64,000 nucleotides of DNA from Nocardioides sp. JS614 (lineage in GTDB: Bacteria; Actinomycetota; Actinomycetes; Propionibacteriales; Nocardioidaceae): assembly GCF_000015265.1 (NCBI RefSeq), contig NC_008699.1, positions 1,736,001 to 1,800,000 of the forward strand. The letters are read 5' to 3'. The position numbers and the translations under genes are program-made. The notes under the pieces are model-generated. The model was not told where the DNA came from. It was given only the letters and a program-made list of their open reading frames with translations, and did not search any database. Of the stretch, positions 1 through 11,387 are shown piece by piece. The number at the start of each line of letters is the position of its first letter. Within the stretch, counting starts at the first letter, position 1.

Positions 1-1056
1 GAGGTGCCCCGGGTGACCAGCTGCGCGACCGACGAGTGCGTGGCGCAGGCCAGGCGCGCGATCGGCTGGGAGCGGCGCAACGACCCCGCGTGGAAGCAGC
101 CCGCGGACCGGCCGAGCATCCGCAGGGGGATCGGCTTCGCGCTGTGCATGCAGGCCACCGCGATCCCCAACCTCGACATGGGTGGTGCCTCGATCAAGAT
201 GAACGACGACGGCTCGTTCAACCTGCTGGTCGGTGCGACGGACCTCGGCACGGGCGCCGACACGGTGCTGGCCCAGATCGCCGCCGAGGTGCTCGGGGTC
301 GAGGCCAGTGACGTGGTCGTGTACGCCGCCGACACCGACCTGACGCCGTTCGACGTCGGGGCCTACGCCGACTCCACGACGTACATCTCCGGGATGGCGG
401 TCAAGAAGGCCGCCGAGGCCGTGCGCGAGCGGATCGTGCTGCGCGCGGCCCGGCTGCTCGAGCTGGCCGGCCCCGCCAAGGTCGAGCTGCGGAACAAGCA
501 GGCCTGGGCGCCCGACGGGCGCTGCGTGACGCTCCAGGACGTGGCCCTCCATGCGCTGCACATCGAGGACCAGGAACAGATCATGGCGACGGCCTCGCAC
601 GTCTCGGGTGAGTCGCCGCCGCCCTTCGCCGCCCAGACGGCCGAGATCGAGGTGGACGTGGAGACCGGCCAGGTGACCGTCACGAAGCTGGTGATGGCCG
701 TCGACGCCGGGGTCGTCATCAACCCGACCACGGCGAGCGGCCAGGTCGAGGGCGCGATGGTGCAGGCGCTGGGCTACGCGCTCACCGAGGACCTCGTCCT
801 CGACGACGACGGCCGTGCGGTGAACGCCCGGTTCGGGCCGTACTGGATCTTCCGGCCCGACGACACGCCCCCGATGGAGGTGTTCCTGGTGCAGACCATG
901 GAGCCGAGCGGGCCGTTCGGCGCCAAGTCGGTCGGCGAGATCGCCATCGACGGGGTGGCACCCGCCGTGCGCAACGCGATCCTCGACGCGACCGGGGCCA
1001 CCGTCAACGAGCTGCCGCTCACCCCCGAACGGGTCTGGCGGGCGCTGCACGCCTGA
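1..1056 (+). CDS. Molybdopterin-binding subunit of xanthine dehydrogenase-family hydroxylase (5' partial)
   Basis: This is the C-terminal 351 residues of a molybdenum hydroxylase large subunit; the reading frame is open through base 1, so the start lies outside the window. Seen: a glycine-rich DLGTGADT loop that contacts the cofactor in this family, and GPFGAKSVGEIA near the end, where the Glu is the conserved catalytic base of xanthine dehydrogenase-type enzymes. The family hydroxylates purines, nicotinate or other N-heterocycles using water as oxygen donor. It lies 13 nt before an amidohydrolase gene and upstream of a second complete large subunit (4035-6338). Its substrate may therefore differ from that of the complete enzyme. 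Substrate not assignable from sequence; family assignment is firm. Confidence 0.9.
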   Translation, partial: EVPRVTSCATDECVAQARRAIGWERRNDPAWKQPADRPSIRRGIGFALCMQATAIPNLDMGGASIKMNDDGSFNLLVGATDLGTGADTVLAQIAAEVLGVEASDVVVYAADTDLTPFDVGAYADSTTYISGMAVKKAAEAVRERIVLRAARLLELAGPAKVELRNKQAWAPDGRCVTLQDVALHALHIEDQEQIMATASHVSGESPPPFAAQTAEIEVDVETGQVTVTKLVMAVDAGVVINPTTASGQVEGAMVQALGYALTEDLVLDDDGRAVNARFGPYWIFRPDDTPPMEVFLVQTMEPSGPFGAKSVGEIAIDGVAPAVRNAILDATGATVNELPLTPERVWRALHA

Positions 1057-1069
1057 AGACGCGACCGAG

Positions 1070-2473
1070 ATGTCGAACGACCTCGTGGTGCGGGGCGGCA
1101 CCGTCGTCGACGGTGCCGGCACCCGCCGGGCCGACGTGCTCGTGCGGGCCGGCCGGATCGTGGCGGTGGAGCCCGAGATCGCGCTCGACTCCGCCGCCGC
1201 TGCCGACATCGTGGACGCCGGCGGCGCCTACGTGGTCCCCGGCGGCATCGACGTCCACACCCACTTCGCCCTGCCGGTGGGGGCGGTCACGTCGGCGGAC
1301 GACTTCGAGTCGGGCACGCTGGCCGCGGCGTGCGGCGGGACCACCTGCGTCGTCGACTTCGCCGGGGCCGGTCGCGAGCCGTGGCAGGAGGCCCTGGCCA
1401 CCTGGCACGACCGCGCCCGGGACCGGGCGGTCGTCGACTACGGGTTCCACCTGACGGTCGCCGAGCTGCCCGAGGACCCCGAGGCCGCCGTCGCCCGGTT
1501 CGGCGAGTTCGTCGAGCACGGCGTCACCAGTGTGAAGCTGTACCTCGCCTACCCGGACCGCCTGATGGTCGACGACGACACGCTGGCGCGGGCGCTTGCC
1601 GCGGGTCGGCGTACCGGCGTCCGGGTCTGCGTGCACGCCGAGGACGGCGCAACCGTCGAGTCCCTGGTCGTCGAAGCGCTCGCGGCGGGTCGAAAGGGCC
1701 CGGACGCGATCCCGGCCGTGCGACCCGACTCCGTCGAGGCCGAGGCGATCCGCCGCGCCGCGGTGCTGGCCGCTGCCGCGGACACGAGCCTGTACGTCGT
1801 GCACCTCTCCAGCGCGGCCGGCCTGGAGGCCGTCCGCGCGGCCCGCGCCGTGGGGGCCGACGTCCACGCCGAGACCTGCCCGCACTACCTCTACCTCGAC
1901 CAGGCGCACCTCGAGGCCGGCGAGCCGGACTTCGTGTGCGCCCCACCCCTGCGGGGGGCTGCCGACCGCGCGGCGCTGTGGGGTGCGATCGCCGCCGGTG
2001 AGGTCGAGGTCGTCGCCACCGACCACTGCCCGTTCACGCGGGCCGACCGTCGGCGAGGGACCGGTGGGGACGGCTGGGCGGACTTCCGGCAGCTCCCCGG
2101 CGGGCTCAGCGGGGTCGAGACCCGGCTCGCGCTGGCCTACCAGGGCGTCGTGTCGGGCCGGCTCACCCTCGGGCGCTGGGTCGAGGTGACGTCCGGAGCC
2201 CCGGCCCGGCTGTTCGGCCTGGCCGGCGTCAAGGGGTCGGTCCGGCCCGGGCTCGACGCGGACCTGGTCGTGTTCGATCCGGGAGCGACCCGCGTCCTCG
2301 ACGCCGCGACCCTGCACTCGCGCTGCGACCACAGCCCGTACGAGGGCCTGGTCGTCACCGGCTGGCCGGCCCTGACCCTCAGCCGCGGCGAGGTGGTCGC
2401 GGCCGCCGGCGAGCCCGTGGAGCCGCGCCCCGGACGCGGCCGGTTCGTCCGAAGATCGCCGATCGTCCACTGA
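1070..2473 (+). CDS. Dihydropyrimidinase/hydantoinase-family cyclic amidohydrolase
   Basis: A 467-residue metal-dependent amidohydrolase that opens cyclic amide rings (dihydropyrimidine, hydantoin or allantoin). The dinuclear-metal ligands are visible: H63 and H65 in GGIDVHTHF, the carbamylated lysine K156 in SVKLYLAY, H189 in CVHAED, H245 in VVHLSSA and D318 in VVATDHCPF. Length is typical for the family. It sits 13 nt after a molybdenum hydroxylase subunit gene and before two more hydroxylase genes, so it probably opens the ring of the oxidised heterocycle. D-hydantoinase, dihydropyrimidinase and allantoinase cannot be separated with certainty from sequence alone. Confidence 0.88.
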   Translation: MSNDLVVRGGTVVDGAGTRRADVLVRAGRIVAVEPEIALDSAAAADIVDAGGAYVVPGGIDVHTHFALPVGAVTSADDFESGTLAAACGGTTCVVDFAGAGREPWQEALATWHDRARDRAVVDYGFHLTVAELPEDPEAAVARFGEFVEHGVTSVKLYLAYPDRLMVDDDTLARALAAGRRTGVRVCVHAEDGATVESLVVEALAAGRKGPDAIPAVRPDSVEAEAIRRAAVLAAAADTSLYVVHLSSAAGLEAVRAARAVGADVHAETCPHYLYLDQAHLEAGEPDFVCAPPLRGAADRAALWGAIAAGEVEVVATDHCPFTRADRRRGTGGDGWADFRQLPGGLSGVETRLALAYQGVVSGRLTLGRWVEVTSGAPARLFGLAGVKGSVRPGLDADLVVFDPGATRVLDAATLHSRCDHSPYEGLVVTGWPALTLSRGEVVAAAGEPVEPRPGRGRFVRRSPIVH

Positions 2474-2565
2474 CGTCGGCCGCGGCGACCGGCCGCCCGG
2501 AACGTGCTCGCGGAGGCCGCCGGCCACGTAAAATGTTGTCGCGTTGCGTGCGTGAGGAGAGCGGC

Positions 2566-4034
2566 ATGGCAGCAGCACCCAGCATCCCCGGTGTCACCGT
2601 CAACGGCCGCCGCCTGTCCCTCGCCGGGGTGTCGCCGCACACCACGACGCTGGACCTGCTGCGCGGCGTCGGGCTCACCGGCGCCAAGGAGGGCTGCGCC
2701 GAGGGGGAGTGCGGCGCCTGCTCGGTGCTGGTCGCTCGCCCCGACGGCGAGGGCATCCGGTGGACCGCGCTCAACGCGTGCCTGGTCCCGGCGGCCGCGC
2801 TCGACGGCCAGGAGCTGGTCACGGCCGAGGGCCTCGGCACGCCCGAGGACCTGCACCCGGTCCAGCACGAGATGGCGGTCCGCGGCGGCTCGCAGTGCGG
2901 ATACTGCACGCCGGGCTTCGTGTGCAGCATGGCCGCGGAGTTCTACCGGCCCGAGCGGGTCGCGACGGGCCCGGGTCCGTCCGGCGACGCGCACGAGCGG
3001 GGTCCCAACGGGTTCGACCTGGCCGCGCTGAGCGGCAACCTGTGCCGCTGCACGGGCTACCGACCGATCCGGGACGCGGCGTACGCCCTGGGCTCCCCGG
3101 CTCCCGACGACCCGCTCGCGGCCCGGGTTCACCGAGCCGCGCCGGCGCTGGAAGCCACCCGGCTCGAGGACGGGACCGGGGTGTTCGTGCGTCCGCGGGA
3201 CCTCGCCGAGGCGCTGGCCCTGCTGGGTGAGCACCCCGAGGCGGTGCCGGTCGCCGGCTGCACCGACTGGGGTGTCGAGGTGAACCTCCGCGGCGCGCGG
3301 GCGCCGTACGTCGTCGCCGTCGACCGGCTCCCCGAGCTGCGGCGGGTGTCGCTCCCTGCCCCGTCCGGCGGCGCCTTCGAGATCGGCGCCGCGCTCTCGC
3401 TCTCCGAGGTCGAGCTCGCCCTGGCCGGCCGGGTGCCGCTCCTGGCCGCGGTGTTCCCGCTGTTCGCCTCCCGGCTGATCCGCAACGGCGCCACGATCGG
3501 CGGCAACCTGGCGACCGCCTCGCCCATCGGCGACCTCGCACCCGCCCTGCTCGCCCTCGAGGCGTCCGTGGTGCTCGTCTCGACCGACGGGGACCGCGAG
3601 CTGCCGATCGCGGAGCTCTTCACCGGCTACCGACGCTCGCAGCTGCGGCCGGGGGAGCTGATCCGAGCGGTGCGGATCCCACAGCCGCTGGCCGGCACCA
3701 CCGCCTTCCACAAGATCGCCAAGCGCCGGTACGACGACATCTCCAGCGTCGCGGTCGCCTTCGCCCTCGACGTCGTCGACGAGACGGTCGTCCGGGCCAA
3801 GGTCGGCCTCGGCGGCGTGGCGGCCACGCCGATCCGCGCGCGGGCGACCGAGGCCGCGCTCGAGGGCCGGACCTGGTCGGCCGAGACGGCACGCGCGGCC
3901 GCCGCGGTCCTGGGTGGAGAGGGGACGCCGATGGACGACCACCGGGCGAGCGCCGCCTACCGCGCCGCGATGCTCGAGCAGTCGCTGCTCAGGCTCTGGG
4001 CCCAGGGCCCGTCGGACGAGGGTGAGGCGTCGGC

Positions 4035-4038
<4 letters not shown>
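2566..4038 (+). CDS. Xanthine dehydrogenase-family small subunit, fused [2Fe-2S] and FAD domains
   Basis: Electron-transfer subunit (490 aa) of a molybdenum hydroxylase. Residues about 8-85 form a plant-type ferredoxin domain with C44, C49, C52 and C72. Residues about 90-175 form the helical [2Fe-2S] domain with C111, C114, C160 and C162. The rest is a CO-dehydrogenase-type FAD domain, including VPVAGCTDWGV and ATIGGNLATASPIGDL. The ATG at 2566 is preferred over the in-frame ATG at 2533 because GAGGAG lies 6 nt before it. Its stop overlaps the ATG of the large subunit by 4 nt, indicating translational coupling and a joint complex. Fusing FeS and FAD in this order is the XdhA arrangement. Confidence 0.9.
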
Positions 4039-6338
<2,300 letters not shown>

Positions 6339-6339
6339 G

Positions 6340-7200
6340 ATGCATTGGCACGCTGCCGTGGAGCGGCTCCGGCGCGAGCGCCGGGCCGGCGTGCTCGTGA
6401 CGGTGACCGTCGTCCGCGGCCACGCTCCGCGCGAGGCGGGGGCCAAGCTGGTCGTCGCCCTGCCGGTCCCCGGCGCCGGCGCGACACCGGGGTCGGGTCC
6501 ACCGCAGGTCTGGGGCACGATCGGCGGCGGCAACCTCGAGGAGACGGCCCTGGACCGTGCCGCCGAGCTCCTCGCCGGGCCGCCCGGACCACCCGAGTCG
6601 CTGACCCTGCAGCTCAACGAGAAGGCGCGCACCGAGCACGGCCGGCAGTGCTGCGGCGGCGAGGTCACCTTGCTGTTCGAGCACCTCCCGGTGCTCGCGG
6701 CGGTCGCCGTCTTCGGCGTGGGCCACGTCGGCCTCGAGCTGGCCCGGGTGCTGTCCCGCCAGGAGCTCGAGCTGCACCTGGTCGACTCGCGGGCGGACCG
6801 GGTCGAGCCGGCTCGGCTGGCGTTCCTCGACGACGGTCCCGCCGAGCTGCACCTCCACCACGCCCCGCTGCCCGAGCTGGTCCTCGGCGAGGTGCCCACG
6901 GGGACGCACGTGCTGGTGATGACGCACGACCACGCCGAGGACTTCGCCCTCTGCGACGCCGCGCTGCGCTGCGAGCACCTCGCCTCGATCGGCCTGATCG
7001 GGTCCGCGGCGAAATGGCGCCGCTTCCAGCGGGCGCTGGCGATGGAGGGCCACCCGGCGGCGGTGATCGAACGCATCCAGTGCCCGATCGGCAGGCCGGA
7101 GCTCACGGGCAAGGAGCCCGCCACCATCGCACTCGGTGTCGCCGCCGACCTCCTGCCGAGGATCCGCCGCGCGGGCGCCGAGCCGCGACTGCACGGCTGA
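6340..7200 (+). CDS. xdhC: XdhC/CoxI-family molybdenum cofactor insertion protein
   Basis: A 286-residue maturation factor for xanthine dehydrogenase-type enzymes; the family binds and protects the molybdenum cofactor and passes it to the apo-enzyme after sulfuration. Residues about 1-90 carry the CoxI-type domain (GTIGGGNLEE, and QCCGGEVTLLFE just after). A Rossmann fold follows (VFGVGHVGLELARVL), and the C terminus has GLIGSAAKWRRF and CPIGRPELTGKEPATIA, which are typical of XdhC. The ATG at 6340 lies 1 nt after the large-subunit stop. Upstream in-frame starts would bury the gene inside xdhB and are rejected. It is the last gene of the hydroxylase operon. Confidence 0.88.
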   Translation: MHWHAAVERLRRERRAGVLVTVTVVRGHAPREAGAKLVVALPVPGAGATPGSGPPQVWGTIGGGNLEETALDRAAELLAGPPGPPESLTLQLNEKARTEHGRQCCGGEVTLLFEHLPVLAAVAVFGVGHVGLELARVLSRQELELHLVDSRADRVEPARLAFLDDGPAELHLHHAPLPELVLGEVPTGTHVLVMTHDHAEDFALCDAALRCEHLASIGLIGSAAKWRRFQRALAMEGHPAAVIERIQCPIGRPELTGKEPATIALGVAADLLPRIRRAGAEPRLHG

Positions 7201-7212
7201 TCCGCCCCGTCA

Positions 7213-7238
7213 CCGGCTGTGGTCAGCGGCTGTGGTCA
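7213..7238. repeat. 13-bp tandem duplication at the end of egtD
   Basis: Two adjacent 13-nt units (CCGGCTGTGGTCA and GCGGCTGTGGTCA, 12 of 13 identical) lie in the short gap between the convergent xdhC and egtD genes. The second copy includes the egtD stop codon. No hairpin-forming terminator is visible here. Confidence 0.6.
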
Positions 7239-8234
7239 CCGGCGGGCGAGCACGAGCGCGAAGTCCCCGGCCGGGTCGGTCCACCAACCCTCGGGCCGCA
7301 GTCCGGCGTCCTCCAGTTGGCCCGCGAAGGCCGGCCGGCGGAACTTCGCGGAGATCTCGGTGCGGATCTCCTCGCCGGGCCCGAGTTCGATCTCGAGGTC
7401 GAGCGCCGGCAGCCGCACGGTCATCTCGCTGCGGGCTCGCAGCCGCATCTCGATCCACTCCTGCTCGGCGTCCCAGTGTGCGACATGGTCGAAGCGGCGC
7501 GGGTCGAAGTCGGCGCCGAGCTCCCGGTTGAGCACCCTCAATACGTTCCGGTTGAACTCGGCGGTGACGCCGGCGCTGTCGTCGTACGCCGCGACCAGCC
7601 GGGCCGGGTCCTTCACCAGGTCCAGCCCCAGCAGCAGGGCCTCGCCACCGTGCATCGATCCGGCCAGCCGGCGCAGGAAGACCGCGCGCTGTGCGGGCGG
7701 GTAGTTCCCCAGCGTGCTGCCCAGCAGCGCGACGAGCCTGCGGCCCGGCGCGGGAAGCTGCGGCAGGTGCCGGTCGAAGTCGGCCACCACCCCCTGCACG
7801 GGCAGGTCCGGATACTCGAGCGCCAGCCCCGCGATGGCCTCGCGCAGCGCACCCGCGCTGACGTCCACCGGGACGTAGCCGCCCAACGTGCCGGCCGCCA
7901 CCAAGGCGTCCAGCAGGATCCGGGTCTTCTCCGACGACCCGGAGCCCAGCTCCAGCAGCACGTCGGCCCCGGAGGCCCGGGCGATCTCGGCCGCCCGGGA
8001 CACCAGGATCGAGTGCTCGGTCCGCGTGGGGTAGTACTCCGGCAGCCGGGTGATCTGCTCGAAGAGCGCACTGCCGCGGTCGTCGTAGAAGTACTTGGGC
8101 GGCAGCCACCTCGGCGCCGTGGTCAGGCCCTCGCGAACATCGAGCTCCAGGCCGCGCCGCAGGTCGGCGGGGTCCAGCAGGACGTCGATGTCAGCGCCAA
8201 GAGCGAGTCGGGCCCTGGAACCGTGGGCAGTCAT
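7236..8234 (-). CDS. egtD: L-histidine N-alpha-methyltransferase (ergothioneine biosynthesis)
   Basis: A 332-residue SAM-dependent enzyme that trimethylates histidine to hercynine, the first step of ergothioneine synthesis. The EgtD signature is clear: YFYDDRGSALFEQITRLPEY near residue 55, followed by the SAM-binding LLELGSGSSEKTRILLDAL segment. The start at 8234 is chosen because GGAGG stands just upstream; the frame remains open further 5' without a ribosome site. It is downstream of egtB, separated by 91 nt, on the same strand, so the two are probably co-transcribed. Acts in the cytoplasm. Assignment is strong. Confidence 0.92.
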   Translation of the reverse strand: MTAHGSRARLALGADIDVLLDPADLRRGLELDVREGLTTAPRWLPPKYFYDDRGSALFEQITRLPEYYPTRTEHSILVSRAAEIARASGADVLLELGSGSSEKTRILLDALVAAGTLGGYVPVDVSAGALREAIAGLALEYPDLPVQGVVADFDRHLPQLPAPGRRLVALLGSTLGNYPPAQRAVFLRRLAGSMHGGEALLLGLDLVKDPARLVAAYDDSAGVTAEFNRNVLRVLNRELGADFDPRRFDHVAHWDAEQEWIEMRLRARSEMTVRLPALDLEIELGPGEEIRTEISAKFRRPAFAGQLEDAGLRPEGWWTDPAGDFALVLARR

Positions 8235-8325
8235 GCGTCCTCCAGGTAGGGTGCGGGCCGAACGTGGGCGGGGGTCGTCCCGCGGCCTGAGGCCGGTCGG
8301 TCGGCACACGCGGTTGCCGAGAAGA

Positions 8326-9603
8326 TCACTGGCGGCCCAGGTCGTCGGCCAGCCGGACACCGGTCACCGGCCAGCGGGCTCCGGCGGGGAAGAAGTTCCG
8401 GTAGGTAGCGCGGGCATGTCCCGGCGGGGTCAGTGCGCAGCCGCCGCGCAGGACCATCTGGCCGGACATGAACTTGCCGTTGTACTCGCCGATGGCGCCG
8501 GCGGCGGGGTGGAAGCCCGGGTACGGCAGGTAGGCCGAGGATGTCCATTCCCAGCAGTCGCCGAACAGCTGTCGAAGGCCACCGGTCGGCGGCCCGGCCG
8601 AGCGGGGGTGCCAGGACTCGGTGTCGGACAGGTTCGCAGGCCGCTCGGCCGGCCCAGCGTCCTCGAGGGTGGCGGCGTGCTCCCACTCGGCCTCGGTCGG
8701 GAGGCGCTTGCCGGCCCAGGCCGCGTAGGCGTCGGCCTCGTAGTGGCTGACGTGGCACACCGGCAGTGCGGGGTCGACGGGGAAGGTGCCGTGCAGCGTG
8801 TGCTCGAGCCAGACCCCGTCGACCTGGCTCCAGTAGAAGGGCGCACCCCAGCCCTCGGCGGTGACGCGTGCCCAGCCGTCGGAGAGCCAGAGCTCGGGCC
8901 GCTGGTAGCCGCCGTCGGCGATGAAGTCCGACCATTCGCCGTTGGTGACCAGCCGATCGCCCATCCGGAAGGGCGGCAGGTACTGCTGGTGGCGGGGCAG
9001 CTCGTTGTCGAAGCAGAAGCCGCCGCCCTCGTGGCCCAGCTCGACCAGCCCGCCGTCGTACTCCCGCCAACCCAGCGGCGTCGGGTCCGCGGCGACCGGA
9101 GGCCGCCCCGCGTAGACGGGTCGGAGCGGGTTGAGCGACAGCACGTGCTTGATGTCCATCAGCAGCAGCTCTTGGTGCTGCTGCTCGTGGTGGAACCCGA
9201 GCTCGATGGTCGGCAGCAGCTTCGCGATGGCGCCCTCGTCGAGCCGGTCCAGGAGGTCGTGGATCCGGTTGTCCACGTTGGACCGGTAGACGCCCACGTC
9301 GTGGGCGCCGGGGCGGCTGATCACCCCGCGCATCGGCCGGCTGTGGCGGGGGCCGACCGCCTCGTAGTAGCTGTTGAACAGGAACCAGTACGTGTCCTGG
9401 AACGGGGTGAAGCCGGGCTCGTTGTCGGCGAGCACGAAGGTCTCGAAGAACCACGTCACGTGCGCGCGGTGCCACTTGGTGGGCGAGACGTCCGGCATCG
9501 ACTGGACGGTCTGGTCCTCGGGGGAGAGCGGTGCGGACAGCCGCTCGGTGTAGGTGCGTACCTGGTCGTAGCGGCGCAGCAGGTCCGAGACGTCGACGCT
9601 CAT
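8326..9603 (-). CDS. egtB: Ergothioneine biosynthesis protein EgtB (sulfoxide synthase)
   Basis: A 425-residue non-heme-iron enzyme that joins hercynine to a thiol donor (gamma-glutamylcysteine or cysteine) to form the sulfoxide precursor of ergothioneine. The N-terminal DinB-like domain has the metal-binding pattern WHRAHVTWFFE near residue 55 and a later HHEQQHQELLLMD. The C-terminal FGE-sulfatase fold ends with RGGCALTPPGHARATYRNFF. A CAGACT box 6 nt upstream of ATG 9603 may be the -10 of a leaderless transcript. No egtA, egtC or egtE lies next to it, so whether it uses gamma-glutamylcysteine or free cysteine is open. Confidence 0.92.
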   Translation of the reverse strand: MSVDVSDLLRRYDQVRTYTERLSAPLSPEDQTVQSMPDVSPTKWHRAHVTWFFETFVLADNEPGFTPFQDTYWFLFNSYYEAVGPRHSRPMRGVISRPGAHDVGVYRSNVDNRIHDLLDRLDEGAIAKLLPTIELGFHHEQQHQELLLMDIKHVLSLNPLRPVYAGRPPVAADPTPLGWREYDGGLVELGHEGGGFCFDNELPRHQQYLPPFRMGDRLVTNGEWSDFIADGGYQRPELWLSDGWARVTAEGWGAPFYWSQVDGVWLEHTLHGTFPVDPALPVCHVSHYEADAYAAWAGKRLPTEAEWEHAATLEDAGPAERPANLSDTESWHPRSAGPPTGGLRQLFGDCWEWTSSAYLPYPGFHPAAGAIGEYNGKFMSGQMVLRGGCALTPPGHARATYRNFFPAGARWPVTGVRLADDLGRQ

Positions 9604-9760
9604 GTGGCGAGTCTGACACTCGACCATGAGGCCGGACAGTGTGCTGGCTTACAGAGACGGCCTGGCGTGCCGTGAGCGTCGCGTGCCTCACTGCCCACCG
9701 ACATTGATCACCTCACCCCGTCGGGTGCCTGAGCGAGCGCCACGGCGGTCGTGCGGAGTA

Positions 9761-10468
9761 CTACTCGCCGCTGAGCACCCGCAGGCGCTCTCGGTTCAAG
9801 ATGGTGATCCGGCCGCGACCGAGGGTGATCAACCCCTGGTCCGCCAGGTCGCCGAGGATCTTGGTCGTGGTCTCGCGCGAGGTCGCGGCGAGTGCGGCGA
9901 GCTGCTCGTGGGTGAGGCGGACCTGGATGCCCCGTCCGAGCGGTCGGCCCGAGGTGGCGGAGGCGAGAGTGACCAGAGCCCCGGCGATCCGCTCGGGGAC
10001 GGACTTGAAGACCGCGTCGGAGAACTTCTGCTCCAGCTCACCGATGCGACGACCCAGGGTCTCCGAGATCCGCGCTGAGATCCTCGGGTCGCCGAGGAGG
10101 AGCCGGCGCACATCGGCCTTGGTCATCACGCACACGACGACGTCGTCGAGCGCCTCGGCGAAGCTGTCGTGCATCTGCTGCCCCACGATGACCATCTCCC
10201 CGAAGATCGTGCCGGGATCGATGATCGCGGTCGTGAGTGCGCGTCCGTCGGGGGAGACCCGGAAGATGCGGATCCGCCCCTTCTTGAGGATGAACAGGGT
10301 CTCCAGCGGCTGGTGTGGGGTGTAGACGAGCGCGCCTGTCGCGTAGGCCCGCATCGGCGCCGCCTGCGCCAGCGCATCCATCTCCGTGTCGTCGAGGTCG
10401 CAGAAGATGTCCACCTCGGACATGCACCAGAGCCGGTCCGGGCCGGCAGCGGCGCGCTCGATCTCCAC
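9761..10468 (-). CDS. Crp/Fnr-family transcriptional regulator
   Basis: A 235-residue regulator with an N-terminal cyclic-nucleotide-binding-type sensor fold (LETLFILKKGRIRIF, then DPGTIFGEMVIVGQQ) and a C-terminal winged helix (LTHEQLAALAATSRETTTKIL as recognition region). The GTG at 10468 is chosen because AGAGAGGA precedes it; a longer in-frame start at 10564 has no ribosome site. It stands alone between egtB and a membrane-protein gene transcribed the same way, with a strong hairpin (10602-10632) separating it from the latter. No FNR-type N-terminal cysteine cluster is evident, so an oxygen-sensing cluster is unlikely. Its effector is unknown. Confidence 0.85.
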   Translation of the reverse strand: MEIERAAAGPDRLWCMSEVDIFCDLDDTEMDALAQAAPMRAYATGALVYTPHQPLETLFILKKGRIRIFRVSPDGRALTTAIIDPGTIFGEMVIVGQQMHDSFAEALDDVVVCVMTKADVRRLLLGDPRISARISETLGRRIGELEQKFSDAVFKSVPERIAGALVTLASATSGRPLGRGIQVRLTHEQLAALAATSRETTTKILGDLADQGLITLGRGRITILNRERLRVLSGE

Positions 10469-10601
10469 GTCGTCCTCTCTGCGCCCGGGGGACCAGGGTC
10501 GGGCCCCTCCCGCAAGGTCCTCCGGGTCCGTGATCGTCAGGCAGTGGGGTGGTCGGGTTCCCATCGTGTCATCCTCGTCGGGGCTTGGGGCGGACCACGT
10601 C

Positions 10602-10632
10602 CAGCCGGGTGGCGGAGCCCGCCACCCGGCTG
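10602..10632 (-). terminator. Perfect 14-bp hairpin between membrane-protein and crp-like genes
   Basis: Arms CAGCCGGGTGGCGG (10602-10615) and CCGCCACCCGGCTG (10619-10632) pair perfectly around a 3-nt AGC loop. It lies just downstream of the reverse-strand membrane-protein gene (10657-11229). No U tract follows, as is common for actinobacterial terminators. It should stop reading into the regulator gene. Confidence 0.65.
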
Positions 10633-10656
10633 ACGGGACGTGGGGTCAGCGAGGGG

Positions 10657-11229
10657 TCAGTGCGCGGGGACCGCGGTGCGCGCCGGCGCGGTCCGAGTGC
10701 GTGCGGTGACGGCCACCAGGACGCCGAGGACCACCCCGAAGATGAGGTGCTCGACGATGAAGGTGCCCCAACCGGCCATCTCGGCCATGTTCTCGATCGG
10801 GTCTCCGCTGCCGAACACGGCGGCCGCGATCGGGAGGGCGACGTACGCGCTCAGCGCGAACACGAGGAAGCCGTAGACCAGGCCCGCCCCGGCGAGGGTG
10901 GCACCGCCGAGGCGGAGGCGGTGGGCGATCGCACCGAAGGCCGCGCCGTACGCGGCGCCGGTCATCATGTGGATCACCGCACCGAGGATGGCCGGACCGG
11001 CCAGGAACGTGAACGCGTCGCCGCTCTGCTGGTCGGCCATCATCGACTTCATCATGTCGGCGTCGTCGGTGACCAGCGACGCGATGTGGTACATCGGCGT
11101 GAAGAAGCCGGTGTCCTTGGTGTAGGCAGCGAGCATCGCGTACATCGCCATCACCACGGAGGCGATCACGCCGGCGACGGCGCCGATGACGACGGCTCGG
11201 CGAAGGCTGGCCGTGCTGGTGGGGGTCAT
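10657..11229 (-). CDS. Four-helix integral membrane protein of unknown function
   Basis: A 190-residue protein with about four hydrophobic helices (AVVIGAVAGVIASVVMAMYA near the N terminus, AGPAILGAVIHMMTGAAYGA, LAGAGLVYGFLVFALSAYVA, and GTFIVEHLIFGVVLGVLVAV at the end). It has no catalytic motif I recognise, though several Met and His residues lie near the second helix. The ATG at 11229 follows AAGGAG. The gene is divergent from a redoxin-like gene across 158 nt, and a hairpin terminator follows it. Function not assignable. Confidence 0.7.
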   Translation of the reverse strand: MTPTSTASLRRAVVIGAVAGVIASVVMAMYAMLAAYTKDTGFFTPMYHIASLVTDDADMMKSMMADQQSGDAFTFLAGPAILGAVIHMMTGAAYGAAFGAIAHRLRLGGATLAGAGLVYGFLVFALSAYVALPIAAAVFGSGDPIENMAEMAGWGTFIVEHLIFGVVLGVLVAVTARTRTAPARTAVPAH

Positions 11230-11387
11230 GGGGTGCTCCTTGTCGATCGGCTGGCCCACGTGGGTCAGGCTCTGGACCGAGTGTTCCGACCGTTGGAGGG
11301 GCCCGTCGGTGAGCGCGCTTACACACCTCGGCGCCGGTTCCGGGAAGGCTGGTCGATCGACCCGATCCCGACTCGTGAGGAGCCCCT

